Part shown: one piece after another, positions 1-7,868 of the stretch | How positions within the stretch are numbered: position 1 is the stretch's first letter | Layout of the letters: every line of letters begins with the position of its first letter | NCBI GenBank assembly: GCA_016841625.1 | Contig: JAENYU010000017.1 | Coordinates: forward strand, 57,081-93,664 | Reading direction: 5' to 3' | From: Methanobacteriota archaeon | GTDB lineage: Archaea; Halobacteriota; Methanosarcinia; Methanosarcinales; Methanosarcinaceae | DNA: 36,584 nucleotides | Made by a program: the position numbers and the translations under genes | The notes under the pieces: generated by a model | The model's database searches: none | The model's input: the letters and a program-made list of their open reading frames with translations, nothing else | Told to the model about the DNA's origin: nothing

Positions 1-180
1 TGTTTCAGTTTTTTCCCTGCAAAGCATAGAAAAAAAGAAGTTATTAAGTGCATAACTTCGATGGAGATATATATAGAGCTATAAGTCAAAAAATGAAAAG
101 TATTTTGTAACTTATCAACGAACCATGTTTCAGTTTTTTCCCTGCAAAGCATAGAAAAAAAGAAGTTATTAAGTGCATAA
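1..180. repeat. 55-bp exact direct repeat, two copies
   Basis: Positions 1-55 and 126-180 are identical over 55 bp (both begin TGTTTCAGTTTTTTCCC and end AAGTGCATAA), separated by a 70-bp unique spacer that contains an AT-rich TATA-like stretch. The first copy is cut by the window edge, so the repeat may be longer or have more copies to the left. No coding frame runs through it. It lies downstream of mtbB, outside the operon. Its function is unknown. Confidence 0.8.
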
Positions 181-439
181 ATTAGATTTGACAGTTGATT
201 TGTTTTATTTCGATAGCATTTAACCCTCTATGTTCCATGCCATCGGATAATTACCTGAACTAACCAAATATTTTGGATATGCAAAACAATTTTGGGATAT
301 AACAAGAGAAATCTTTTTGTCAATATGATATTTTACATGCAACTGAATAAATATAGAGAGAATGTGATAATTACGAATAGTTTATGAGAGGATTATAAAA
401 ACATTCCGAAATTGCAAAAGTACTCTAAAAAAGTAAAAT

Positions 440-565
440 GGAAAGGACGGCAGGTTTGATCCCCGGAACCCGGGTCCGGAAAGAGCTATCAGGAGCAGTT
501 TCCCGGGGATTTTGAAGCTTTTTGGTGGTCTGTTCGCGTTTTTTTGCTTCCCTGCCGTTTTTCCG
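440..565. other. Structured non-coding segment downstream of mtbB
   Basis: Two nested inverted repeats are visible. The outer arms are 440-454 (GGAAAGGACGGCAGG) and 551-564 (CCTGCCGTTTTTCC). The inner arms are ATCCCCGG at 459-466 and CCGGGGAT at 503-510, with a further GGAACCCGGGTCC palindrome at 465-477. On the plus strand the inner stem is followed by a T-rich run. It lies 48 nt past the mtbB stop, so it could be a transcript-end structure for the minus-strand operon or a separate small RNA. The sequence does not decide between them. The rest of 181-612 is AT-rich and shows no gene. Confidence 0.4.
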
Positions 566-612
566 GTGCGGGAGGTAGGATTCAGGCAGGAGCACGAACC
601 CGGAAACTCCGC

Positions 613-2016
613 TTATGAGATCTGTTTCCTGAAGAGGTCGCAGGAATTGATCTTGACGTCGAGAAGCTTCTCGATGTTCATCTTTGCTGCAATGCCTTTG
701 GCTGCGCCTGCAACGGAGGTGATTACTCCGATGTCGAGTTCTTCGCGGATTTCACGCATGACGTGTTCGTCCGAGAGGTCCATGGTGTCGACGCCGACTT
801 TCTTTGCGACGTATTCCTTGGCTTCGCCGATTCTCATGTTCTTTGAGAATTCCATCCTTGCAACGAGGTCGCCTGCTGCCCTGATCCCGGTCATCCCGGA
901 AGCCATGATGTGTGCGATCGGCATACCCAGCGGGTCGCCGACCCCTATCTATATGCCGTCTACGCCGGCAATCTCGACCATTGCCTTGCTGGCTCTGGTT
1001 ACGGCGTCAATTGGGGGAGTCTCGAGCATCGGAATTCCGCCGACACCCATTCCCATATCTACGTGGCAGGGGATAGGGGAAGCTTCCACGGCTGCCTTCA
1101 TGAAGGTGACAGCGCGGGCAAGGTTCCAGGGGGAGGTCTTGCTGGTGTTGGTGTTGCACACAGGCCCGAAAACGTTTGCTCCTGCCTTTGCAATCAGGGG
1201 TGCCTGCTGATGCGGCCAGAGCCCTGCAAGGGTTTTGCCGTCGTACTGCAGGTTGCCGTGCATCCCGAGGACGCATTCCCCGGCCATACCGGCTTCGATA
1301 TACATGTTCGGGAACTCCTTCCTGAGCGCTTCAATTGCGTGGAGGGTCCCGTACATGTCCGCGTCCCCGGCTGCAGCGGTAGTGTCAAAGTTTACCCCGT
1401 CTGCCCCGCTTGCCATGAGCTTCTGCATAACCCACACAGTGTCCCTGGTGAGGTGTTCTGCGGCGTGCTCCATGGATTCCCAGGCTTCCTGAATCTTGAA
1501 AGCCTTCATGAGGTCACCCGGATTTTCGAAGGGCCCGTCAGGAGTGTAGTAAAGCCCCATGTTCGGCATTGCCCCGTAGAAGAGCGGCACGATCATGTTC
1601 TGCTGGCAGACTTCCATTGCCTGGGTCTCGTTTGCGACAACCGGCTTAACAGGTTTGTAACTGTAGTCGATGTGACCCAGTTCCATGGTGTCAGCGCCAA
1701 AAGCCCTCTCGTGCATCATGCAGCCGACCAGACGGCTGGAGGGAATCCCCACACCACTGTTACCCTGGTCCCCATCAATCCTGAGGGTCCCGATGTCGTG
1801 GGTAACAGGAACTTCCATACCCTGTTCCACACTTACGGCTTTACCCGGCATCATCAGGATTTCTGCAAGCTTGTCGATTTCGTCCCCGGAAAGGGTAGAG
1901 ATTTCACCAAGGTCTGCGGCATCAGCTGTTCCCGCCTCGATCTCCTCGATGATCTTTTCTTTTGTCAGGAAGACTCTCTTGCCGTCTCCCATCCTCAAAG
2001 CATATTCTGTAGCCAT
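613..2016 (-). CDS. mtbB: Dimethylamine methyltransferase MtbB, with pyrrolysine at codon 356
   Basis: MtbB transfers a methyl group from dimethylamine to the Co(I) corrinoid of MtbC, in the cytoplasm, as the first step of methanogenesis from dimethylamine. The reading frame is 467 residues long if the single in-frame TAG (949-951, codon 356) is read as pyrrolysine. It is followed by an isoleucine and the [13 protein letters not shown] stretch, and the sequence remains typical of the family on both sides of the amber codon, ending at a TAA. I chose ATG at 2016 because AGGTG lies 6-7 nt upstream; a GTG nine bases further upstream lacks such spacing. It is the last gene of the trimethylamine/dimethylamine operon, 59 nt after a 49-codon membrane-peptide gene. 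Read without suppression it would be split into two open frames, 949-2025 and 613-924, and should not be annotated as a pseudogene. Confidence 0.96.
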
Positions 2017-2075
2017 TTTTTTCACCTAATATTCAGTATTGTTGGATCTGGAAAGCTGTGTTGTGTGCTGAGGAC

Positions 2076-2225
2076 TTAGAACTGGGACACGAAGGTCCTG
2101 GCCTGCCAGAGAGCAAACACTGCCAGAACCAAAATCAGGACCATCCACATGATGTCCCCGGCAGGTATGAAGGAATTTGCCCAGTATGCGTTGTACGCTT
2201 CCATAGCAGCTGCTGTTTGTACCAT
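2076..2225 (-). CDS. 49-aa single-pass membrane peptide in the methylamine operon
   Basis: This small gene begins MVQTAAAMEAYNAYW and encodes 49 residues, ending in TAA. A GGAGGT ribosome-binding site lies 5 nt before its ATG. Residues 1-22 are polar/aromatic, residues about 23-41 form one hydrophobic helix (DIMWMVLILVLAVFALW), and the tail is QARTFVSQF. It sits between the 97-aa gene and mtbB with short gaps, so it should be co-transcribed with the permease gene and mtbB. I do not recognise a named family. From position it could be an accessory subunit of MttP or a membrane anchor for the methyltransferase system, but that is inference. A longer frame over the same bases (2026-2238) lacks a good ribosome-binding site and has no protein-like character. 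Confidence 0.75.
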   Translation of the reverse strand: MVQTAAAMEAYNAYWANSFIPAGDIMWMVLILVLAVFALWQARTFVSQF

Positions 2226-2237
2226 TTTTAACCTCCA

Positions 2238-2531
2238 TTACACATATCTCAGACAGGCATCGGACCCTCTCACTTTCCCGAAGTCCGTGATTACGTATTT
2301 GTGCAGAAGGAAGTCTTTTTTGTAGATACCTTCAGAATCCACCTTCTGCTCCAGGTCTTTGAGCATTCCGCCGGAAGCCAGTTCGATAATGTCGAAGTTA
2401 ATGCTGTCCCGGTTGTAGTTTCCCTGCATGTTATACTCGCCCTGGACCTTTGAGACGACCTCATAGTTCCAGTGTTCCTTCTCATCCAGGAAAAGCTCCA
2501 GAATCCTGAATTTAATTGGACGGTTTCCCAT
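2238..2531 (-). CDS. Conserved 97-aa protein of the methylamine operon, winged-helix-like
   Basis: The protein starts MGNRPIKFRILELFLDEKEH and is 97 residues long. The pattern of an N-terminal helix, a middle helix containing QGEYNMQGNYNRDSINFDI, and a C-terminal part with KYVITDFGKVRG resembles a small winged-helix fold, but there is no diagnostic motif. The ATG at 2531 follows the mttP stop codon by one base and has AGAGGTGA inside the end of mttP, so translation is probably coupled. A GTG at 2540 is the alternative start. Its place between the permease and mtbB suggests a role in methylamine uptake or its sensing. No function can be assigned from sequence. Confidence 0.75.
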   Translation of the reverse strand: MGNRPIKFRILELFLDEKEHWNYEVVSKVQGEYNMQGNYNRDSINFDIIELASGGMLKDLEQKVDSEGIYKKDFLLHKYVITDFGKVRGSDACLRYV

Positions 2532-2532
2532 T

Positions 2533-3579
2533 TCACTCACCTCTCAGAGTTTCAAGTTCACTCGTGTCTTCCGTAAACATAACGAAACTACCAATAACAC
2601 AGAGAGTACCTCCGACAAGGATAGTCCACTGCGGGACATCTCCGAAGAAGAGGAAGATGAAGATAATGGCACAGAGTCCGTAGAGGTTTCCAATACCCTG
2701 GCCTCTTCCGACACCGATAAGCGGGAAGGACTTGTACCAGCAGACATAACAGAAACCAAAGGTAATTCCTGCAAAGATAAGGACCAGCAGGGTCAGGGGT
2801 TCAAAGGCCTGGAATGCAAAGGAATACATCGGATAGCCGACAAGTGCAAGCACCGGGACGATAATGATCCACCAGATAATGTTTTCTCCAACAAACCTGA
2901 GGGTCAGCCCGACATCAGGCTCGGCAATGTCAAGCCCCTTACCTGCGATTGCGCCTTCAATACCCCAGCCGGCAGCAGCCATCAAACCTCCGAGGTATCC
3001 GATCCACTGGACGTTGCCTGAAGAAAGTTCAGTCAAAAGCCCGCCACCGAAGATCGTAACTCCTCCAACAATAATGACTCCTATACCGATTGCAGCCCTT
3101 TTGGAGATCTTTTCCCCGTACCAGTAGTAAGCAAGAATCGAGCCCACCACAGGATAGAGAAGAGCCGCAACAGCTGCGAATGCTCCGCCAATGAAGCCCA
3201 TGGCAATGAACGAACCGAGAATCGCCATCGGCCCTCCGAAGATCGAGGCAAGGAAGAACCACTTGGAACACGGATGGAATTCCTTCATGGTCCGGACCAG
3301 TTCCCCGAACTTTCCGAGCGTACCGTTCCAGAGCATGAGCGCCAGCATAACCGTAAGCGCATTAAAGGCGGTAATCAACACCGCAGTTACAACAAGGGAC
3401 ACGCCATCCCCGCTCGTTTCGGCAATAGCTCCATACATTTCATCGAACGGGTTCAGCACCCACACAACGGTTCCCGGGAGATACCAGATACCCCAGAACA
3501 CAGCACAGAAAAGGGCCCACATGTACCCTTTACTAATTTTTCTTTTACTTTCCTGTTTTTTCAAAGCTTTCAAATCCAC
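2533..3579 (-). CDS. mttP: Trimethylamine permease candidate MttP
   Basis: A 348-residue polytopic membrane protein with about ten hydrophobic segments, beginning with a positively charged cytoplasmic N-terminus (MDLKALKKQESKRK). Segments such as WALFCAVFWGIWYLPG and GAFAAVAALLYPVVGSILA resemble the drug/metabolite transporter (EamA-like) architecture with two related halves. In Methanosarcina the gene at this place, after mttC and before mtbB, is called mttP and is thought to import methylamines; transport has been inferred rather than shown, as far as I know. The start is GTG at 3579, supported by GGAGGG about 7 nt upstream. The stop codon abuts the next gene. A 447-nt gap before it carries hairpins and a tandem repeat, so its expression may be set separately from mttC. 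Confidence 0.85.
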   Translation of the reverse strand: MDLKALKKQESKRKISKGYMWALFCAVFWGIWYLPGTVVWVLNPFDEMYGAIAETSGDGVSLVVTAVLITAFNALTVMLALMLWNGTLGKFGELVRTMKEFHPCSKWFFLASIFGGPMAILGSFIAMGFIGGAFAAVAALLYPVVGSILAYYWYGEKISKRAAIGIGVIIVGGVTIFGGGLLTELSSGNVQWIGYLGGLMAAAGWGIEGAIAGKGLDIAEPDVGLTLRFVGENIIWWIIIVPVLALVGYPMYSFAFQAFEPLTLLVLIFAGITFGFCYVCWYKSFPLIGVGRGQGIGNLYGLCAIIFIFLFFGDVPQWTILVGGTLCVIGSFVMFTEDTSELETLRGE

Positions 3580-3624
3580 GAAAACTCCCTCCAGTTTTCA
3601 GAGTGACTGCAGAAACTTCCTCAC

Positions 3625-3675
3625 GGCAGGATTCCGACCTGCCAAAATTCCCGCAGCCTAAAATGCAGCCTGCGG
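3625..3675 (-). promoter_or_regulatory. Two stem-loops in the mttP leader
   Basis: GGCAGG at 3625-3630 pairs with CCTGCC at 3638-3643 (7-nt loop), and CCGCAG at 3651-3656 pairs with CTGCGG at 3670-3675. Both lie within 100 nt upstream of the mttP GTG. They could act on mRNA processing or stability within the polycistronic message. This is inferred from complementarity only. Confidence 0.4.
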
Positions 3676-3723
3676 ACCTCTACAATGGGAATTGTATATC
3701 CGGGAATTGTTTGTGCTTCATCA

Positions 3724-3882
3724 AATTGCAATTTTTCAGTTTGCCGTTTTTCAATTGCAATTTTTCAGTTTGCCGTTTTTCAATTGCAATTTTTCAGTTT
3801 GTCGTTTTTCAATTGCAATTTTTCAGTTTGTCGTTTTTCAATTGCAATTTTTTAGTTTGCCGTTTTTCAATTGCAATTCTGG
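3724..3882. repeat. 29-bp tandem repeat between mttC and mttP
   Basis: Units beginning AATTGCAATTTTTCAGTTTG recur at 3724, 3753, 3782, 3811, 3840 and partly at 3869, exactly 29 bp apart, with only single-base changes (GCC/GTC, TCAG/TTAG). Each unit holds the perfect palindrome AATTGCAATT. There are no spacers, so this is not a CRISPR array. It lies in the long untranslated gap before mttP. Open frames across it on the plus strand only reflect the repeat. It may be a replication-slippage array or a set of protein-binding sites. Confidence 0.85.
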
Positions 3883-3982
3883 AAATTCCCGTAGAGCTGC
3901 TGGTATGACCGGCAGGAGCTTTTCTCTATATCCATGGCCATAGGTCCCGCAAAGACTGCACAAAATAAAGATTTGCACGGAA

Positions 3983-4005
3983 AAGATGCATCATGGATGC
4001 ATCTT
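3983..4005 (-). terminator. Hairpin after mttC
   Basis: A perfect 10-bp inverted repeat (AAGATGCATC, 3-nt loop, GATGCATCTT) starts 22 nt beyond the mttC stop codon. Read on the minus strand, the stem is followed by TTTT. This could terminate part of the mtbC-mttB-mttC transcript or protect its 3' end after processing, leaving less message for the downstream mttP-mtbB part. Confidence 0.5.
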
Positions 4006-4026
4006 CTGTGCTTCAATACTGTTTAT

Positions 4027-4677
4027 TCAGGCTACGAGTGCCTTGATCTTGTTGACTGCATCGGTTGCGTTTTCGCCGTAGATGTCAGCCCCGATCTGGT
4101 CTGCCCAGTCCTGGGTAACCGGAGCGCCACCGACCATGGTCTTGATCTGGTTGCGGACGCCAGCTTCCTTGAGCTGTTCTTCGACCTGGATCTGGGTGAC
4201 CATGGTGGTGGTCATAAGAGCAGAGGTTGCAACAACAGTAGCTTTGAGTTCTTTTGCTTTTTCAACGAATGCGGAGACGGAGACGTCCCTGCCGAGGTCC
4301 ACAACTTTGAAACCTGCGATGTTGAGCATAGAAGCAACGATGTCCTTTCCGATGGAGTGGATGTCACCTTCGATGGTGCCGATGACGATTGTTCCGAGAC
4401 TCTTGGTCTCTGACTTGCGCCTGTCCATTTCGGGCTTGATAACTTCCATGCCTTTGGCCATTGCCTCGGCAGCTGCAAGCACGTGGGGGAGGAAAAGGGT
4501 ACCCTGTTCGAACTGGTCTCCTACTTCCTGCATGCCTGCGGTAAAGCCCTTCTCAATGAGTTCTACAGGGTCCATCCCTATGTCAAGAGCTTCCTGTGCG
4601 GCTTCTTCTGCCATCTCTTCATCGAATTCGGTGATTGATTCTTTTGCTTTAGCAATGATTTCTTCTACGTTTGCCAT
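4027..4677 (-). CDS. mttC: Trimethylamine corrinoid protein MttC
   Basis: MttC is the cobalt-corrinoid carrier that accepts the methyl group from trimethylamine via MttB and passes it on to the coenzyme M methyltransferase MtbA. The 216-residue product has the usual two parts: an N-terminal helical cap (about residues 1-90, with LFLPHVLAAAEAM) and a Rossmann-like B12-binding domain with the D-x-H-x-x-G signature (D105, H107, G110), in which His107 is the expected lower cobalt ligand. The ATG at 4677 is preceded by AGGAGAT. The longer frame to 4776 runs into mttB and is not used. It is assigned as MttC rather than MtbC because it follows mttB directly (31 nt) and its sequence is of the MttC type (MANVEEIIAKAKESI). 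Confidence 0.93.
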   Translation of the reverse strand: MANVEEIIAKAKESITEFDEEMAEEAAQEALDIGMDPVELIEKGFTAGMQEVGDQFEQGTLFLPHVLAAAEAMAKGMEVIKPEMDRRKSETKSLGTIVIGTIEGDIHSIGKDIVASMLNIAGFKVVDLGRDVSVSAFVEKAKELKATVVATSALMTTTMVTQIQVEEQLKEAGVRNQIKTMVGGAPVTQDWADQIGADIYGENATDAVNKIKALVA

Positions 4678-4708
4678 TTTTAGATCTCCTGAATATCCTG
4701 ATTTGAAA

Positions 4709-6196
4709 TTACTCGCCTCTGAAGGCTTTGTCAGCTCTGTCCACGACTGCCTGCATGTTCTTGAGGATATCTGCATCGATCGGTTTGACTACGTGGTTCT
4801 TGAGGACATCTACGACTACTTCGTGTGCAGCGGATGCGAGATCTTTGGAACCTGCGGCTTCCCAGTCTCCGAACATCTGCCTGTCGATGAGCATCGGGTC
4901 GGAGGGGTAGTTCACAAGCTGCCTGGTCTGCTTGAGGGCAAGGAAGTTGTTTCCGATACCAACTTTCTGGATGGACTCAACTGACAGGGTCTCGGGGGAA
5001 ACGGGGATTCCCTGCATTGCCTTCTTGGTCATCTTGATGATGTCGTTGTCGATTACCAGCTGTTCCATGGAGAAGGTCATACCAAGCTCAAGCATCCCGG
5101 CACCGTAGAGGGTGTTTGCACCAGAGAGGGCTGGAAGAAGACAGGTCATTGTCTTTTCGTGGCCAGCCTGGTTATCCGGGACCTTGGCGTCTGCCTAAGT
5201 GCCTGCGACGAATGCGGGGATGCCGTAGAACTGTGCGAGTTTTGCAACTGCTGCACTGATCAGACCGAGTTCAGGGGACCCGACAGGGGCAGTACCCTTC
5301 TTCAGGTCGAAGGTAGTGGTGGAACTTCCGTACCAGACCTTGGTACCAGGCACTGTGAGCTGGGCAAGGACGATACCGGAGAGGACTTCTGCGTTGTGGG
5401 TAACGAGAGTTCCTGCGAGGTAGACCGGGGAAGATCCGCCAGACATTGCCATACTCAGGACGTTGACAGGGATTCCATGGCGTGCACCCTTCATGATGAC
5501 CTGGCAGGCGTTGACACTGAGCTCAAGCGGGCTGGTCGGGCAGAGGAGCATGGAGAAGATCGGTTTCTTCCTTGCTTCTTCTTCGTCGCCGCCGTAGTAA
5601 GCTGTTGCAATGTCCCAGTAGTACTCGACGTTTTCACCGACAGGGTCGATGTGGTGGAAGTGCTTTGCGGTGTTAGCGATAGAGGTAAAGGTCTCGTGGA
5701 CGTCCTGTGCGCCCTTGCCTGCCCAGTCCCTTGCGGAAACAGGGAGGGAGAAGTAGTCGATGTTTTCTGCCCAGTCACAGAGCTTTGCGATGTCTGCAAT
5801 GTCCTGTTCGACAGAGTCTACGGTCCTGTACTGTCCGTCTTCGTACCTGCACATCTTGACACCGGTACCGAAGCAGGTCCAGTGTACCTTTCCACCGCAT
5901 TCCTGGACGGTGTTGTACTTCTTGTCGCGGCCCCAGAGGACAAACCTTGAGGGTGCGAGCTGAAGAGCTTTATTTACAAGATATTCGGGGATTTTGACGA
6001 CCTGGGTCTTTTCATCAACTTCGCAACCGTTTTCCTTGAAAACCTGCCTTGCTTCCGGGTCTGAGACCTGAATCCCGGGTTCCATCAGCACTTCCATTGT
6101 TGCGTAGTGGATTGCCTTGAGTTCGTCGTTGGTAAAAAGATTAAGTTCTACGCCGTTAAGGGCGTTCATGCCAGCAACTGCATTGTTCTGTGCCAT
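4709..6196 (-). CDS. mttB: Trimethylamine methyltransferase MttB, with pyrrolysine at codon 334
   Basis: MttB demethylates trimethylamine to dimethylamine and methylates the corrinoid of MttC. The full frame is 495 residues with a single in-frame TAG at 5195-5197 (codon 334), inside FVAGT[19 protein letters not shown], the expected pyrrolysine site. The frame then continues without a break to a TAA at 4709. The N-terminus [15 protein letters not shown] is supported by GGAGGT about 7 nt before the ATG. Without amber suppression the gene would appear as two pieces, 5195-6196 and 4709-5149. It is the second gene of the operon, 47 nt after mtbC and 31 nt before mttC. The pyrrolysine genes (pylTSBCD) are not in this window and must lie elsewhere. 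Confidence 0.97.
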
Positions 6197-6243
6197 TTTT
6201 TAACCTCCAATAAGGATAAAAGAGATAAAGTGAAAATTCTTAT

Positions 6244-6900
6244 TTACAGTAAGAGTTCTTTTGCCCTGGAAACGGCCTCGCTTGCGTTTTCAGCATAGCA
6301 GTCTGCACCAATCTTCTCAGCCCATGCCTGGGTTGCGGGTGCACCGCCGACCATGACCTTTACACTGTCCCTCATACCCTCTTCCTTCAGGAGTTCGATA
6401 ACTCCCTTCTGCCCGGGGAGGGTGGTGGTCATAAGAGCGGACAGGCCGATCATGTTTGCGGAAACTTCCTTTGCCTTGTCGACGAAGTTCTTGATAGGCA
6501 CGTCTCTTCCGATGTCGTGCACTTCAAAACCTGCGGACTGGAGCATGGTAGACACAATGGATTTCCCGATGTCGTGGACATCGCCTTCCACAGTCCCGTT
6601 CACAATGACACCCATCTTTGATCCCCCTGTATCTTCAGGCATCAGGTCCTTAAGGGAGTCAACGCCGGCAGCCATTGCGTCTGCAGCCATCATTACATGG
6701 GGCAGGAAAAGTTTTCCTCTCTCAAAAAGAGTACCTACATCATTCATGCCTGCTGCAAGTCCCTTTTCAATGATTTCGGAAGGTTCAATGACTCCTTTTG
6801 CCTTCTCTACGGCTGCGAGCACTGCATCCTTCTTACAAGAGACGATCGCATCAGACAGTTCCTGAAGCAATTCTTCGTTGCTAATAATTGCATCCTCCAT
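6244..6900 (-). CDS. mtbC: Dimethylamine corrinoid protein MtbC
   Basis: MtbC carries the methyl group taken from dimethylamine by MtbB. It has a helical cap containing LFLPHVMMAADAM and a B12-binding domain with D107-x-H109-x-x-G112 (numbered from the ATG at 6900). It is about 44% alike to the MttC of this operon by eye. The start is uncertain. The ATG at 6900 has only A/T-rich sequence before it. The only Shine-Dalgarno-like GGAGG (6899-6895) overlaps that ATG and is well placed for ATT codons at 6888 or 6885, which is also where relatives I remember begin (just before NEELLQEL). The product is therefore 218 residues from ATG or about 213 from a rare AUU start. It is the first gene of the operon, behind a leader of roughly 280 nt. 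Confidence 0.92.
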   Translation of the reverse strand: MEDAIISNEELLQELSDAIVSCKKDAVLAAVEKAKGVIEPSEIIEKGLAAGMNDVGTLFERGKLFLPHVMMAADAMAAGVDSLKDLMPEDTGGSKMGVIVNGTVEGDVHDIGKSIVSTMLQSAGFEVHDIGRDVPIKNFVDKAKEVSANMIGLSALMTTTLPGQKGVIELLKEEGMRDSVKVMVGGAPATQAWAEKIGADCYAENASEAVSRAKELLL

Positions 6901-7211
6901 TTTTATTTTTAAGAAGTACTTTCGGAGACGACCCAAAGCCCCGAAAAGATCATGATTAACCATGAAGATTCAGGCGCTTAACTCATGCTTCGCTAGTGGG
7001 AAAGGTCCACACGAGAAGATCTTATGGCCATCACAGGTGGGAGTTTGTGATCACCACACGTGGAAATCATGACAAAAAAGTCATGACCATCATATTCTGG
7101 GGTTCACGAGTTTTTAGCTGGGGGAATTTTTTTCAATTGCCATTTTGATTCCCGACTTGGAACTCAGTTTTACAGAGGTCTCCAAAACAAATGTTATTTT
7201 ACTAATATAAA
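6901..7211 (-). promoter_or_regulatory. Promoter and long leader of the mtbC operon
   Basis: A TATA-like TTTATATT (7204-7211, read on the minus strand) lies about 300 nt before mtbC, predicting a start near 7180 and a leader of about 280 nt. The leader holds palindromes: TCATGAC-N6-GTCATGA (7067-7086), GTGATCAC (7047-7054), AAGATCTT (7016-7023), and two copies of CCACACG. No credible gene occurs in it. Long leaders fit post-transcriptional control of methylamine genes. The exact start site is inferred. Confidence 0.45.
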
Positions 7212-7868
7212 TATTTTATCAAAAGGAAAATTCAAAAATCCGACATAAATATATAGTTTTTGGTTGAAAGAATCCGAAGGATATTTTCCGGATGAATAGA
7301 ACATGAATAAAACGAAAAATATAAATATAAGAATTAAAACGCGGATGTTTCCCAGGAGACCAACAATACAAACCAATTGATAGGGGATAATAAGGATTTA
7401 AAATTGTAAGCAGGATTCAGAACTGGAAGATCCCTCAGTTTTAAAATGACCACAATAACATACCCTTTACAGACACTGTTTTTTCAGGTATTTATACATA
7501 TTCCAGAAAAACCCGGAAAAAACGTTCGTTTTCGATCGATCTTTCGAGCCAGTGAAGAAAAAAACATAATTTGCCCCACCGGGAAAATCTCAAAAAACGA
7601 AAATATTATATATAAGTTTGTCACTTTGAAAGAAAATTTCACCCTGTGGAAGAAACAGTGACGCCACAAATACCAATATGTGACTGCGGGAGGACTGAAT
7701 AAATGAGAATATACCCTCATAAAAGAAATATAAAAAAATAGTTATTGCATGGGAGAGAGAAGAATCCGTACAAAAAAAGAAGAAGAAGAAGAAGAAGAAG
7801 CGAGGGGGATCGCTTATGGATAATTGTTGGGGCAAATTGTCCAGGGGAAATTGTCCAGATCAAATCAG
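7212..7868. other. Intergenic region between the HdrD-like gene and the mtbC promoter
   Basis: About 650 bp without a credible gene. It contains a BRE/TATA-like CGAAAATATTATATATAAG near 7599-7617 that could fire on the plus strand (or, read in reverse, the minus strand), and an (AAG) microsatellite of about eight units around 7777-7800. The short frames here are phenylalanine/lysine-rich artefacts of AT-rich DNA. Confidence 0.5.

Noticed and set aside
1-180. CRISPR array at the left edge
   Set aside because: The repeat is 55 bp with only two copies and a 70-bp spacer, without the hairpin form or regular spacers of CRISPR repeats.
613-2025. mtbB and mttB as frameshifted or nonsense pseudogenes
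   Set aside because: Each has exactly one TAG at the known pyrrolysine position and an intact, conserved sequence after it, so they are normal pyrrolysine genes.
3724-3882. CRISPR array before mttP
   Set aside because: The 29-bp units are contiguous with no unique spacers.
3603-3943. Plus-strand frames with FQLQF repeats as a repeat protein
   Set aside because: Two overlapping frames give the same motif because of the 29-bp DNA repeat, and neither has a start signal.
7484-7835. Phenylalanine-rich frames upstream of the mtbC promoter
   Set aside because: They arise from A-tracts and the AAG microsatellite and lack protein-like features.
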